Made by a program: the position numbers and the translations under genes. The notes beneath the pieces are model-generated. The model saw nothing but the letters and a program-made list of their open reading frames with translations, made no database searches and had not been told where the DNA came from. From Bordetella parapertussis (GTDB lineage: Bacteria > Pseudomonadota > Gammaproteobacteria > Burkholderiales > Burkholderiaceae_C), in the NCBI GenBank assembly GCA_945878065.1, contig CAMDXA010000008.1:14368-78367 (forward strand): DNA of 64,000 nucleotides, in the 5' to 3' direction. Shown here one piece after another: positions 1 through 9,308 of the stretch. Each line of letters opens with the position of its first letter. Positions within the stretch are counted from its first letter, which is position 1.

Positions 1-1235
1 AGCGCCAGCACCATGGGCAGTTTTTGCAAGGCCACGTCATGTATCAATTGGTCATAGGCGCGTTGCAAGAAAGTGGAATAAATGGCCACCACGGGTTTCA
101 AACCCTCGCAGGCCAGACCAGCGGCGAACGTGAGGGCGTGTTGTTCGGCAATGCCCACGTCGTGGTAACGGTCTGGAAAACGCTGATGGAACTCAACCAT
201 GCCCGAGCCTTCGCGCATGGCCGGTGTGATGGCCACCAGGCGCGGGTCTTGTTCGGCCATGTCACACAGCCAACGACCGAATACTTGGCTGAATGTTTGT
301 TTGGGCGCAGTCGCAGGTGGCACCAAGCCGACCTTGGGGTCAAATTTGCCCGGGCCGTGGTAGGCAATGGGATCGGCCTCGGCGAGTTTGTAGCCTTGGC
401 CTTTTCGCGTGACCACATGCAAAAACTGCGGTCCATTCAATTGCTTGATGTTTTGTAGCGTGGGAATCAATGCGTCCAAGTCATGCCCGTCGATCGGGCC
501 GATGTAGTTGAAGCCAAATTTTTCAAACAACGTGGCTGGCAATATCAAACCCTTGGTCTGGTGCTCTAAGCGGCGCGCGAGTTCAAACAAGGGCGGGGCA
601 TTTTTCAACACCTGGCGACCGACCTCTTTGGCGGCGGTATAGAAACGCCCGCTCATCAATTGCGCCAAATAGCGGTTGAGCGCACCCACAGGCGGGCTGA
701 TGGACATGTCGTTGTCGTTGAGGATGACCAGCATATTGCAGTCCGCCACACCGGCGTTGTTCATGGCTTCAAACGCCATGCCAGCGGTCATTGCACCGTC
801 GCCGATGATGGCCACGCTGTGGCGTTGCTCGCCTTTTTGTTTGGCCCCCATGGCCATGCCCAGTGCGGCAGAAATACTGGTGGAAGAATGTGCAGTACCG
901 AAAGCGTCGTATTCGCTTTCATCGCGTTTGGGAAAACCTGCCACGCCGCCCAATTGACGCAAGGTTCCCATGCGATCGCGTCGTCCGGTCAATATTTTGT
1001 GCGGATAGGTTTGGTGACCGACGTCCCACACCAAGCGGTCATGCGGCGTGTTGAACACATAGTGCAAAGCCACGGTCAATTCAACCGTGCCCAAATTAGA
1101 GCTGAAATGTCCGCCGGTTTTGCCAACGCTTTCGATCAAAAAGCTACGCAATTCATTGGCCAGTGCAGGCAATTGCTGAGGTGACAGTTGCCGCACATCC
1201 GAAGGTGTTTGGATACTGTCTAACAATGGGGTCAT
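1..1235 (-). CDS. dxs: 1-deoxy-D-xylulose-5-phosphate synthase, 3' end outside window
   Basis: The first 411 codons read minus from ATG 1235 and run off the window edge. Dxs condenses pyruvate and glyceraldehyde-3-phosphate, the first step of the MEP isoprenoid pathway, using thiamine diphosphate in the cytosol. Visible family signatures are [14 protein letters not shown] near the N-terminus, [13 protein letters not shown], the ThDP/Mg motif [18 protein letters not shown] and the later [13 protein letters not shown]. The gene faces away from the photosynthesis cluster and has a perfect PpsR-type box 62 bases upstream, so precursor supply is probably co-regulated with pigment synthesis. In many proteobacteria dxs follows ispA directly; here ispA is about 58 kb away at the other end of the cluster. 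Confidence 0.96.
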   Translation of the reverse strand, partial: MTPLLDSIQTPSDVRQLSPQQLPALANELRSFLIESVGKTGGHFSSNLGTVELTVALHYVFNTPHDRLVWDVGHQTYPHKILTGRRDRMGTLRQLGGVAGFPKRDESEYDAFGTAHSSTSISAALGMAMGAKQKGEQRHSVAIIGDGAMTAGMAFEAMNNAGVADCNMLVILNDNDMSISPPVGALNRYLAQLMSGRFYTAAKEVGRQVLKNAPPLFELARRLEHQTKGLILPATLFEKFGFNYIGPIDGHDLDALIPTLQNIKQLNGPQFLHVVTRKGQGYKLAEADPIAYHGPGKFDPKVGLVPPATAPKQTFSQVFGRWLCDMAEQDPRLVAITPAMREGSGMVEFHQRFPDRYHDVGIAEQHALTFAAGLACEGLKPVVAIYSTFLQRAYDQLIHDVALQKLPMVLA

Positions 1236-1296
1236 GTGGCCTTCTCCTGCGGTATGTGCCAATCGACCATTGGCATATTCCGCGTAAGCTTAGATG

Positions 1297-1314
1297 TGTC
1301 AACTGAAGTTGACA
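1297..1314. promoter_or_regulatory. PpsR/CrtJ box upstream of dxs
   Basis: TGTCAACTGAAGTTGACA is a perfect TGT-N12-ACA palindrome, the established PpsR/CrtJ recognition pattern. On the minus strand its TTGACA half could double as a -35 element, with AATATG 17 bases further on. A second inverted repeat, TGACA-TATT-TGTCA, lies at 1348-1361, and a GGGGTTTACCCC element lies directly next to the box at 1317-1330. That PpsR regulates dxs is inference. Confidence 0.75.
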
Positions 1315-1378
1315 ATAAGGGGTTTACCCCGATGAGCATACCATCCGTGACATATTTGTCAGCGGGGCCTAAAGCAAA

Positions 1379-1407
1379 AAACCCCTGGGGCCTTGCCACA
1401 GGGGTTT
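1379..1407 (-). terminator. Rho-independent terminator of hip
   Basis: On the minus strand a 9-bp stem (AAACCCCTG / CAGGGGTTT, 1399-1407 with 1379-1387) is followed by a run of T. It lies 31 bases past the hip stop codon, which suggests that hip is transcribed as a single-gene unit. Confidence 0.75.
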
Positions 1408-1437
1408 ACGAGAAACACTGAAAAAGGTTTTTTCAGG

Positions 1438-1743
1438 TCAGCCTTTTTTGGCCCAGGCACTGCACCAACCGGCGCCTGCCACTTTTTTGCCTGCAAACAA
1501 AGGACAACCGCCTGCCTTGTCACCGGCTTTGGCCTGGTACAGCGCGCAGTTGGCGCAATTTTGGTCAGGCTTGTGTGAGGCAAATTTTTTGTTGTCAACT
1601 TTGGTGGTGTCAGCTTTGTAACCCAAGGCTGCGGCCTGGGCATCTTTTTCGTCCACCATGGCTTGGGCAAACACTTGGCCGCCAGCCAATAAAGCGGATG
1701 CACCTACGCCGAGTTGAACAACGAATTCGCGACGATTTGTCAT
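1438..1743 (-). CDS. hip: High-potential iron-sulfur protein (HiPIP)
   Basis: This 101-aa periplasmic electron carrier has an N-terminal Tat-type signal (NRREFV followed by a hydrophobic stretch ending GGQVFAQA). The mature domain carries four cysteines in the HiPIP order: CANC, then GGCP, then GWCSAW, which bind one [4Fe-4S] cluster. HiPIPs are known soluble donors to the tetrahaem cytochrome of the reaction centre in Rubrivivax and Rhodoferax relatives, which fits the pufC gene in this window. ATG 1743 follows a GGAG. A terminator follows the gene and a GC-rich hairpin (1770-1781) lies in its leader. Confidence 0.93.
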   Translation of the reverse strand: MTNRREFVVQLGVGASALLAGGQVFAQAMVDEKDAQAAALGYKADTTKVDNKKFASHKPDQNCANCALYQAKAGDKAGGCPLFAGKKVAGAGWCSAWAKKG

Positions 1744-1872
1744 ATGTATATCTCCGATGATTTAAAAGGCCCCGAGCGGGGAATTACCCCAGTATTCTTG
1801 CTTACACCGGGACATGTGCCTACAACGGTGCACCGATACCCCAGGTTGACGCTCAGGTAAAGACGCGTCTAT

Positions 1873-2418
1873 TCAGGCAAACGGGCCATTGAGAGAAATG
1901 GTGGAATAGTTCAATACGCCTGCGGTAGTCACCCACACCAAATACGGCAGGAGCAGCCACGCGGCCAAGCGGCGACGTGGATAGATAAACAATATCAATA
2001 AAAAAATACTCTGCCATAAAAACAAAAGTTCAACCAATGACCAGTCGGGGCGGTGCCATTTGAAATAAATCACGCTCCAAAACACGTTGCAAAACGCGTT
2101 CAATGCCCACAGGCCGAGCCACTGCCGTCGCTCTTTGGCCGAAGCACTGGCATGCCAACCCAGCCACGCGCTGACGGCACATAAGCTAAAGATCACCGTC
2201 CAGATCAACCCGAATGCAGCATCTGGCGGTTTCCAAGGGGGTTGCTTGAGTTGGAAATACCAAGCGTCCAAGACCGTCAGCGACGAGCCGATACCCGCGA
2301 CCGCAAAACTGACCACGAACGCCAGCAGCAGACCGCGCCAATGGCGCTTGAGACTGGGCAAAGCCGGCTCTTGGGACAGGACGGGTGGCGCAGAGCCAAC
2401 TGTTTCAGAGGTATTCAT
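1873..2418 (-). CDS. tspO: TspO/MBR (CrtK) tryptophan-rich sensory protein
   Basis: The 181-aa membrane protein has about five hydrophobic segments. It carries family features such as YFQLKQPPWKPPDAAFGLIW and the region NAFCNVFWSVIYFKWHRPDW. TspO binds tetrapyrroles and sterol-like ligands and modulates photosynthesis gene expression in Rhodobacter, where it is also called CrtK. An in-frame TTG at 2436 would add six residues; ATG 2418 is preferred because the homologous region starts well downstream of either. The gene is divergent from bchH across a PpsR box. Confidence 0.92.
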   Translation of the reverse strand: MNTSETVGSAPPVLSQEPALPSLKRHWRGLLLAFVVSFAVAGIGSSLTVLDAWYFQLKQPPWKPPDAAFGLIWTVIFSLCAVSAWLGWHASASAKERRQWLGLWALNAFCNVFWSVIYFKWHRPDWSLVELLFLWQSIFLLILFIYPRRRLAAWLLLPYLVWVTTAGVLNYSTISLNGPFA

Positions 2419-2476
2419 CGAATTTTCCGATTTCAAGGGTTTTCCCTAGTTATAAATTCTTCAAGACATTTTGTAA

Positions 2477-2494
2477 TGTCAACTTCAATTGACA
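2477..2494. promoter_or_regulatory. PpsR/CrtJ box between tspO and bchH
   Basis: TGTCAACTTCAATTGACA is a perfect TGT-N12-ACA palindrome in the 116-base divergent region. It overlaps a further inverted repeat, GACATT-TTGT-AATGTC at 2465-2480. The element ACTAGGGAAAACCC lies at 2437-2450 on the minus strand and recurs exactly upstream of bchF. Control of both tspO and bchH from this site is inferred. Confidence 0.78.
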
Positions 2495-2534
2495 CATTGG
2501 TTAACCACCGACTTCGCCAACCGAAACTCCAAGC

Positions 2535-5500
2535 ATGGCCCATTCATCATCAACGAGCAGTTCTGTCAAAGTGGTCATCCTGACCATGGACACGCACCTC
2601 AACAGCGCGGCCATCAAGGCCCGTAATGCGTTGGTGCGACAAGTTCCCAGCCTGAGTTTTGCCATCCATTCTGCGTCTGAATACGCTGCCGATGCGCAAA
2701 AACTCGCGCGTTGCCAAGCAGACATCGCCAGCGCTGACATCATCGTGGTGAGTATGCTGTTTTTGGAAGACCACTTCCAACCAATTTTGCCCGACTTGCA
2801 AGCGCGCAGAGACCATTGCACCGCCATGGTCTGCATCATGTCGGCGGCCGAAGTGGTCAAACTCACCCGCATGGGCAAGCTCGACATGGGCAAACCCAGC
2901 ACCGGCCCCATGGCGTTTTTGAAAAAATTACGCGGCAGCAAACCGCAAGCCGGTCAGGATGCCTCCGCAGGCGCCAGGCAAATGAAAATGCTGAGGCGCT
3001 TGCCGCAAATTTTGCGGTTTGTGCCCGGCACGGCGCAAGACCTGCGCGCCTATTTCCTCACCTTGCAATACTGGCTGGGCGGCTCGCAAGAAAATATCCA
3101 CAACCTGGTGCTGTACTTGGTAGACCGCTATGCCAAGCAGGCGATACCAGACAAGTCCGCCGCTTTGAAAGTGGCCTCCCCCGCCGAGTACCCCGAGGTC
3201 GGTGTCTACCACCCGCGCATGCAGCCGCGTTTGCATGCCGACTTGGCGCAGTTGCCGCAAATCGTCAAACCACAAGCAGCCAAAGGCCGTGTCGGTGTGT
3301 TGTTGTTGCGCTCTTATTTGATCGCCAGCAATACCCAGCACTATGACGCGGTCATTGCCGCGCTTGAAGTGCAAGGCCTGCAAGCCGTACCGGTGTTTGC
3401 CACGGGCCTTGATTCACGCCCGGCCATCGAGGCGTTTTTCATCGAAGACGGTCAATGCACTGTAGACGCGGTGATATCGCTCACCGGTTTTTCCTTGGTC
3501 GGCGGCCCTGCTTACAACGACGCGCATGCCGCCGAGGAAATACTGGGTCGCCTGGATGTGCCCTATATCGCGGCCCATCCGGTGGAATTCCAAACCCTGG
3601 ACCAATGGGGCGGTTCCAGCCGGGGCCTGTTGCCGGTGGAGTCCACCATCATGATCGCCATTCCCGAACTCGATGGCTCCGTCATTCCCATGGTCTACGG
3701 CGGTCGCCCGGGCGCCGACGGCGTGACTTGCACCGGTTGCCACCAACGCTGTACCTTCACCAAAGACCACCACCAAGAAGACATGTTCACCTGCACCGAG
3801 CGCACTGCCATGCTCGCCATGCGGGTAGCCAAGTTGGTGGCTTTGCGCCGCAGCGAACGCGCGAAGCGGCGTATCGCCATGGTCATCTTCAATTTCCCGC
3901 CCAATGCGGGCAACACCGGCACCGCCGCCTATCTGGCGGTGTTCGAGTCGCTCTACAACACCATGAAAGCGATGAAGGCGCAAGGCTACAGCGTGGACCT
4001 GCCCGAATCATGTGAAGCACTGGAGCAAAGTATTTTGGAAGGCAACCGCATGCAATACGGTGCGGACGCGAATGTGCATACCCTCATTTCTGCCGAAGAC
4101 CATGTGCGCCGCGAGCGCTACTTGGCCGATATCGAAGCGCATTGGGGCCCCGCGCCCGGCAAACTCTTGTCCAACGGCGAATCGATTTTTGTACTCGGCC
4201 ACCAATTTGGCAACCTGCTGGTCACGGTGCAACCGGGTTTCGGTTATGAAGGCGATCCGATGCGTTTGCTGTTCGAAGGCGGCTTCGCCCCTACGCATGC
4301 GTTTTCGGCTTTTTACCGGTATTTGCGTGAAGACTTTGCCGCGCATGCCGTCTTGCATTTCGGCACCCACGGCTCGCTCGAATTCATGCCGGGCAAACAA
4401 ACTGGTTTGGCCGGCAATTGCTGGCCGGATCGCCTGATCGACGACCTGCCGAATTTTTATTTGTACGCCGCGAACAACCCATCCGAGGGTGCGATCGCCA
4501 AGCGCAGAGGCGGCGCCACACTCATCAGTTATTTGTCGCCCACGGTGGAAGAAGCGGGTTTGTACAGCGGCCTGATTGATCTCAAAGCTTCCATCGACCG
4601 CTGGCGCAATCTCAGCCCATCCGAAATGGCTGACATGGGCAGTTTGGCTGAATTAATCCAAGCGCAAGCCGCAGCCATTGACCTCACACCCGCAGAACCG
4701 GCGTGGGAACTGGAAGGCGGCGTAGAAGCCATCTCGCGCGTTCACCAAGCCATTGAGCGGCTTTCGGGGCAAATGCTGGAACTCGAATACACCTTGATTC
4801 CGCACGGTTTGCATGTGGTGGGCAAGCCCTTTGTCCGTGAGCAATACCTCAATATGCTGGGCGCCATGGCAGACAGCCATGGGCTGGGGGACATGGCGCC
4901 GCAAGCCATTGCCGCTATCGTTGACGGCAGCAGCGCAGCACAGGCGGCTGAACTCAGTGGTGTGCCGTCCTCGCCGGAGCGCGACAAATTGTTTGACACC
5001 TTGGCCAGCACCTACACGCTGATGGGCAAGAACAGTGAAATTGAAGGCCTGCTGAATGCGCTGGATGGCCGCTACATACACCCGGCCCCGGGCGGCGACT
5101 TGATACGCACCCCCGAGGTGTTGCCCACCGGGCGCAACCTGCATGGCTTTGATCCGTTTCGCATTCCCAGCGCCTTTGCGGTGCAAGACGGTGCCAAACA
5201 AGCCGACAAACTCATCGCCCGCTTCATGGAAGACGGCAACCCCTTGCCCGAGTCTGTTGCCATCGTGCTGTGGGGCAGTGATAACTTGAAGTCCGAGGGC
5301 AGCCAGATTGGTCAGGCGCTGCGTTTGCTCGGTGCCAAACCCCGTTTTGACAGCTATGGCCGCTTGGTCGGCGCACAATTGATTCCCCTGGCCGAATTGG
5401 GTCGCCCGCGCATAGATGTGGTGGTCACGCTCTCTGGCATCTTTCGCGACCTGTTGCCACTGCAAATCAAAATGCTGGCGCAAGCCGCGTTGCTGGCTGC

Positions 5501-6329
5501 GCAAGCCGACGAAGGCCCAGAGGACAATTTCATTCGCAAACATGCCTTGGCTTACCAGCAGGAACACCAATGCGACATGCAAACCGCCGCTTTGCGTGTG
5601 TTTGGCAATGCCGACGGAACCTACGGGGCCAACGTCAACCATTTGGTCGACAACGGTTGCTGGGACAGCGAAGACGAATTGGCAAACACCTACACCTCGC
5701 GCAAAGGCTTTGCATTTGGCGTGGCTGGCCAACCGGTGTCGCACCCCGGCTTGCTCAAAAGCGCTTTGGCTGATGTGCAGCTCACCTACCAAAACTTAGA
5801 GTCCGTCGAACTCGGTGTCACCACGGTCGACAACTATTTCGACACGCTGGGCGGCATCACCCGCGCCGTGCGCCAAGCCAAGGGCGGCAGCGACAACACA
5901 CCGGTCTACATTGGCGACCAAACCCGGGGCGACGGCACGGTTCGCAGTTTGTCCGAACAAGTTGCTTTGGAAACCCGCACCCGCATGCTCAACCCCAAGT
6001 GGTACGAAGGCATGTTGGAACATGGCTACGAAGGCGTGCGGCAAATTGAAGTGCATATCACCAACACCATGGGCTGGTCAGCCACCACCGGGCAAGTCCA
6101 GCCTTGGGTGTACAAACAACTCTCTGAGACCTTTGTGCTCAACCCCGAAATGCGTGAGCGCTTGGCCAAACTCAACCCCACGGCTTCGGCCCGGCTGGCC
6201 AACCGCTTGATTGAAGCGTCTGCGCGTTCGTACTGGACCCCAGATGCAGACATGTTGCGGCAACTCCAACAAGCCAGTGATGAACTCGAAGACCGTTTGG
6301 AAGGTGTGTACGAACCTGCCGCGAACTGA
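2535..6329 (+). CDS. bchH: Magnesium chelatase subunit H
   Basis: The 1264-aa large subunit binds protoporphyrin IX and inserts Mg2+ with BchI and BchD, the committed step to bacteriochlorophyll. It shows the CobN/Mg-chelatase architecture across its whole length. Examples are VYGGRPGADGVTCTGCHQRC near residue 390, HFGTHGSLEFMPGKQTGLAG near 615 and QIEVHITNTMGWSATTG near the C-terminus. The length is normal for BchH. It heads a bchH-bchI-bchD-bchO cluster. The ribosome site before ATG 2535 is weak. A PpsR box lies 40 bases upstream of the start. Confidence 0.97.
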   Translation: MAHSSSTSSSVKVVILTMDTHLNSAAIKARNALVRQVPSLSFAIHSASEYAADAQKLARCQADIASADIIVVSMLFLEDHFQPILPDLQARRDHCTAMVCIMSAAEVVKLTRMGKLDMGKPSTGPMAFLKKLRGSKPQAGQDASAGARQMKMLRRLPQILRFVPGTAQDLRAYFLTLQYWLGGSQENIHNLVLYLVDRYAKQAIPDKSAALKVASPAEYPEVGVYHPRMQPRLHADLAQLPQIVKPQAAKGRVGVLLLRSYLIASNTQHYDAVIAALEVQGLQAVPVFATGLDSRPAIEAFFIEDGQCTVDAVISLTGFSLVGGPAYNDAHAAEEILGRLDVPYIAAHPVEFQTLDQWGGSSRGLLPVESTIMIAIPELDGSVIPMVYGGRPGADGVTCTGCHQRCTFTKDHHQEDMFTCTERTAMLAMRVAKLVALRRSERAKRRIAMVIFNFPPNAGNTGTAAYLAVFESLYNTMKAMKAQGYSVDLPESCEALEQSILEGNRMQYGADANVHTLISAEDHVRRERYLADIEAHWGPAPGKLLSNGESIFVLGHQFGNLLVTVQPGFGYEGDPMRLLFEGGFAPTHAFSAFYRYLREDFAAHAVLHFGTHGSLEFMPGKQTGLAGNCWPDRLIDDLPNFYLYAANNPSEGAIAKRRGGATLISYLSPTVEEAGLYSGLIDLKASIDRWRNLSPSEMADMGSLAELIQAQAAAIDLTPAEPAWELEGGVEAISRVHQAIERLSGQMLELEYTLIPHGLHVVGKPFVREQYLNMLGAMADSHGLGDMAPQAIAAIVDGSSAAQAAELSGVPSSPERDKLFDTLASTYTLMGKNSEIEGLLNALDGRYIHPAPGGDLIRTPEVLPTGRNLHGFDPFRIPSAFAVQDGAKQADKLIARFMEDGNPLPESVAIVLWGSDNLKSEGSQIGQALRLLGAKPRFDSYGRLVGAQLIPLAELGRPRIDVVVTLSGIFRDLLPLQIKMLAQAALLAAQADEGPEDNFIRKHALAYQQEHQCDMQTAALRVFGNADGTYGANVNHLVDNGCWDSEDELANTYTSRKGFAFGVAGQPVSHPGLLKSALADVQLTYQNLESVELGVTTVDNYFDTLGGITRAVRQAKGGSDNTPVYIGDQTRGDGTVRSLSEQVALETRTRMLNPKWYEGMLEHGYEGVRQIEVHITNTMGWSATTGQVQPWVYKQLSETFVLNPEMRERLAKLNPTASARLANRLIEASARSYWTPDADMLRQLQQASDELEDRLEGVYEPAAN

Positions 6330-6399
6330 CGGTCGCCTGACTTTTCCCTTGTTTCAGCATGGCGACCAGGTTGCTGTGCGCCTTTCGTAAGATCGCTCC

Positions 6400-7425
6400 A
6401 TGGCTATTCCCTTTCCCTTCTCCGCCATCGTCGGCCAGGACGAGATGAAACTGGCGATTCAAATCGTCGCTGTCGACCCCAAAGTGGGCGGTGTGCTCGC
6501 ACTGGGTGACCGCGGCACGGGCAAGTCCACTGCGGTTCGGGCCCTGGCCGATTTACTGCCGCCCATACAGGTGGTCAAAGCTTGCGCGTATGGTTGTGAC
6601 CCGCAAAGCAATTTGGCGAGTTGCCCAGACTGCAGCCGCCTGAAATCGGGCAGCAAGATCGCCAGCGAAAGCAAGCCTGTGCCAGTCATCGATTTGCCCT
6701 TGGGCGCCACCGAAGACCGTGTGGTGGGTGCCCTGGATTTAGAGCAAGCACTCAGCCAAGGCATCAAGGCGTTTTCTCCCGGCTTGCTGGCGCAAGCCAA
6801 CCGGGGGTTTTTGTACATCGATGAAGTCAATTTGCTGGAAGACCATTTGGTCGATTTGCTGATCGACGTTGCCGCCTCCGGTGAAAACGTGGTGGAACGC
6901 GAAGGCTTGAGCATTCGCCATCCCGCACGTTTTGTGTTGGTAGGCAGCGGTAACCCCGAAGAAGGCGAACTGCGTCCGCAGTTACTTGACCGTTTCGGCC
7001 TGTCGGTGGAAGTGCGTACCCCTCAAGACTTGGACCAACGGGTGCTCGTCATCAAACGCCGCGATGCGTTCGAGCGCGACCCCCAAGCCTTCCGTGAAAG
7101 CTACGCTGCCGACAACGACGCATTGCGCAAACACATTCTCAAAGCGCGCAAATTTTTGGAAAAAGTACAAACCGGCGACGATTTGCTGCGCACCTGTGCG
7201 CAGTTGTGCCAAAAGCTGGGCACCGACGGGCTGCGCGCCGAACTCACCTTGATGCGGGCGAGCCGCGCCTATGCCGCCCTGCAGGGCAAAAAATCGGTGA
7301 CCACAGAGCACCTCAGACACATTGCACCCTTGGCCTTGCGCCACCGCTTGCGGCGCAATCCCCTGGACGACACTGGCTCAGGCACGCGTGTACAACGTGC
7401 GCTTGAGGAGGTGCTGGGCGCGTGA
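6400..7425 (+). CDS. bchI: Magnesium chelatase ATPase subunit I
   Basis: This 341-aa AAA+ ATPase forms hexamers that drive Mg insertion by BchH. Walker A is GDRGTGKSTAV (about residue 38) and Walker B is FLYIDEVNLLEDHLVDLL (about 138). The arginine-finger region reads GSGNPEEGELRPQLLDRFGL. The cysteine-containing loop CDPQSNLASCPDCSRLK is typical of BchI. The stop codon overlaps the GTG start of bchD (GTGA). Confidence 0.97.
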   Translation: MAIPFPFSAIVGQDEMKLAIQIVAVDPKVGGVLALGDRGTGKSTAVRALADLLPPIQVVKACAYGCDPQSNLASCPDCSRLKSGSKIASESKPVPVIDLPLGATEDRVVGALDLEQALSQGIKAFSPGLLAQANRGFLYIDEVNLLEDHLVDLLIDVAASGENVVEREGLSIRHPARFVLVGSGNPEEGELRPQLLDRFGLSVEVRTPQDLDQRVLVIKRRDAFERDPQAFRESYAADNDALRKHILKARKFLEKVQTGDDLLRTCAQLCQKLGTDGLRAELTLMRASRAYAALQGKKSVTTEHLRHIAPLALRHRLRRNPLDDTGSGTRVQRALEEVLGA

Positions 7426-9305
7426 ACCTGGCATGGGACGATGCCCTGTGGGCCGCGGCTGCGCTCAGTGTCGACCCGAGCGGATTGCGTGGCGTGTGGT
7501 TGCGTGCACCACACGGCCCCGTGCGTGACGAATGGTTGGCGCAACTGGCGCGTTTGCATCCGGCATTGCGACGCGTTCCGGGCCATGCAGACAGCGAACG
7601 ACTCTTGGGCGGCCTCGACCTGGGTGCCACATTGCATGCCGGGCGCGCCATTTACCAGCCAGGCGTGCTGACACAGATGCATCCCACCTTGTTGCTTTTG
7701 CCCATGGCAGAACGACTGCCCGACGACACCGCCGCCATATTGGGTCAAGTGCTGGACCAGGGCCAAGTCAGTGCGGGCCGACACCATATCTCGCAAGACA
7801 CCTTTATTGGCTTGGTCGCGCTTGATGAATCGCTGGAAGACGAACCGCCCATGGCCGGCGGTTTACAAGAGCGACTGGGGCTCTGGCTCGATTTACGACA
7901 CATGGGACGCGCCGGCGGCGAAGACGACAGCACCCGCTGGCTGCTGGACACGCTGCCTGACATGGACTTGCCTGCGCTGCGCACACATGCCTTGCAATTG
8001 GACATACAAGACGCGGTCTTGAAAGCGGTTTGCCAAACCGCCGAAACCTTGGGCGTGCACAGTTTGCGCGCCAGCTTGGCCACGGTGCGACTGGCCAAAG
8101 TGTTGGCCGCGTTGCGCGGCAGCGATGAAGTGCAAGAAGAAGACCTGGGACGCGCCGCCCGATTGGTGTTGACACCCCGCGCCACACGTGCGCCTGCGCC
8201 ACCCGATCAACAAGCCGCCCCACCCGAGCCCGAACCGCAGAACGACACCCCGCCCGACCAGCCACCACCTAGCGATCCGCCAGAACAACCGCCCGCCGAC
8301 CCGCTGCCTGAGCCACCGGCATTTGACCCGCAAGAAATGGCCGAGCTGATGCTTGAGGCCGCGCTCGCGAGTCTGCCATCGGATGTACTGGCCCAACTGG
8401 CAGACCACAAAACCGCAGCCCCTGCAGGGCGCGGACAGGGCTGCAGCGGCAACCGCAAACCCAGTTTTCTGCGCGGCACACCCATGCCGCCACGCCCGGG
8501 CAACCCTCGCCAAGGCGCCCGTTTGCATGTGCTCGCCACGCTCAATGCCGCAGTGCCGCGACAAAAATTGCGCCGCCTGCCTAGCCAATCACGCGCCAAG
8601 CTGGCGATTCGCACCGAAGATTTTCATGTGCACCGGTATGCAGAACACAGCCCGACCTGTTTGATTTTTGCCATCGATGCCTCGGGTTCCGCGGCTTTGC
8701 ACCGTTTGGCCGAAGCCAAAGGCGCTGTTGAGTTGCTGTTGACCCAGTCCTATGCCCGGCGTGATCAGGTATGCGTCATTGGTTTCAGAGGCACACAAGC
8801 CGAGGTGCTGCTGCCCCCGACCAAATCGCTGGTGCGCGCCAAACGCAGCCTGTCGGGCTTGCCCGGTGGTGGCGGCACGCCATTGGCCCGTGCCATCGAG
8901 CAAAGCCTGCAAGTGGCCTTGGCAGAAAAACGTCTGGGGCATTCGCCCAGCTTGGTCATGCTCTCAGATGGCAGGCCCAATGTGACCTTACAAGGCCAAG
9001 GCGGGCGGGCCCAAGCGCTGGAGGATGCACTCACTTTGGCGCGTGTTTGGCACGGTCATCAACTGCCTGCGATTTGGCTTGACACCAGCGCACGGCCAGA
9101 ACCGCAGGCCCAGCAACTGGCACAAGCCATGGGCGCTCACTATGTGCCACTGCCCTTGGCCAACAGCAAGCGCATGGCGCAAGCGGTGCAAGCCGTGCAA
9201 TCGGGCAACGCACCGCCCGCCCCCACCGTGCCGACACCGCGTGTGGCTTGGCAGCCTTCCCCAGCGCCCGCCCAGACACCCGTCTGGCGCAACCCCGGCG
9301 CCTGA
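7422..9305 (+). CDS. bchD: Magnesium chelatase subunit D
   Basis: This 627-aa protein joins the I and H subunits. Residues 1-250 resemble a degenerate AAA+ module with no intact Walker A. Residues about 255-300 are an acidic, proline-rich linker. The C-terminal half is a von Willebrand A domain with a MIDAS motif, FAIDASGSAALHR (D-x-S-x-S), plus GLPGGGGTPLARAI. The GTG start at 7422 overlaps the bchI stop by four bases, suggesting coupled translation. Confidence 0.95.
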   Translation: MNLAWDDALWAAAALSVDPSGLRGVWLRAPHGPVRDEWLAQLARLHPALRRVPGHADSERLLGGLDLGATLHAGRAIYQPGVLTQMHPTLLLLPMAERLPDDTAAILGQVLDQGQVSAGRHHISQDTFIGLVALDESLEDEPPMAGGLQERLGLWLDLRHMGRAGGEDDSTRWLLDTLPDMDLPALRTHALQLDIQDAVLKAVCQTAETLGVHSLRASLATVRLAKVLAALRGSDEVQEEDLGRAARLVLTPRATRAPAPPDQQAAPPEPEPQNDTPPDQPPPSDPPEQPPADPLPEPPAFDPQEMAELMLEAALASLPSDVLAQLADHKTAAPAGRGQGCSGNRKPSFLRGTPMPPRPGNPRQGARLHVLATLNAAVPRQKLRRLPSQSRAKLAIRTEDFHVHRYAEHSPTCLIFAIDASGSAALHRLAEAKGAVELLLTQSYARRDQVCVIGFRGTQAEVLLPPTKSLVRAKRSLSGLPGGGGTPLARAIEQSLQVALAEKRLGHSPSLVMLSDGRPNVTLQGQGGRAQALEDALTLARVWHGHQLPAIWLDTSARPEPQAQQLAQAMGAHYVPLPLANSKRMAQAVQAVQSGNAPPAPTVPTPRVAWQPSPAPAQTPVWRNPGA

Positions 9306-9308
9306 GCC

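Noticed and set aside
1418..1436. Hairpin CTGAAAAA-TTTTTCAG at the hip 3' end
   Set aside because: It overlaps the last bases before the stronger terminator at 1379-1407 and is too AT-rich to be assigned separately.
4653..5792. Long minus-strand reading frame (379 codons) inside bchH
   Set aside because: It is antisense to the conserved, full-length bchH and has the His/Gln/Val-rich composition of a mirrored GC-rich gene.
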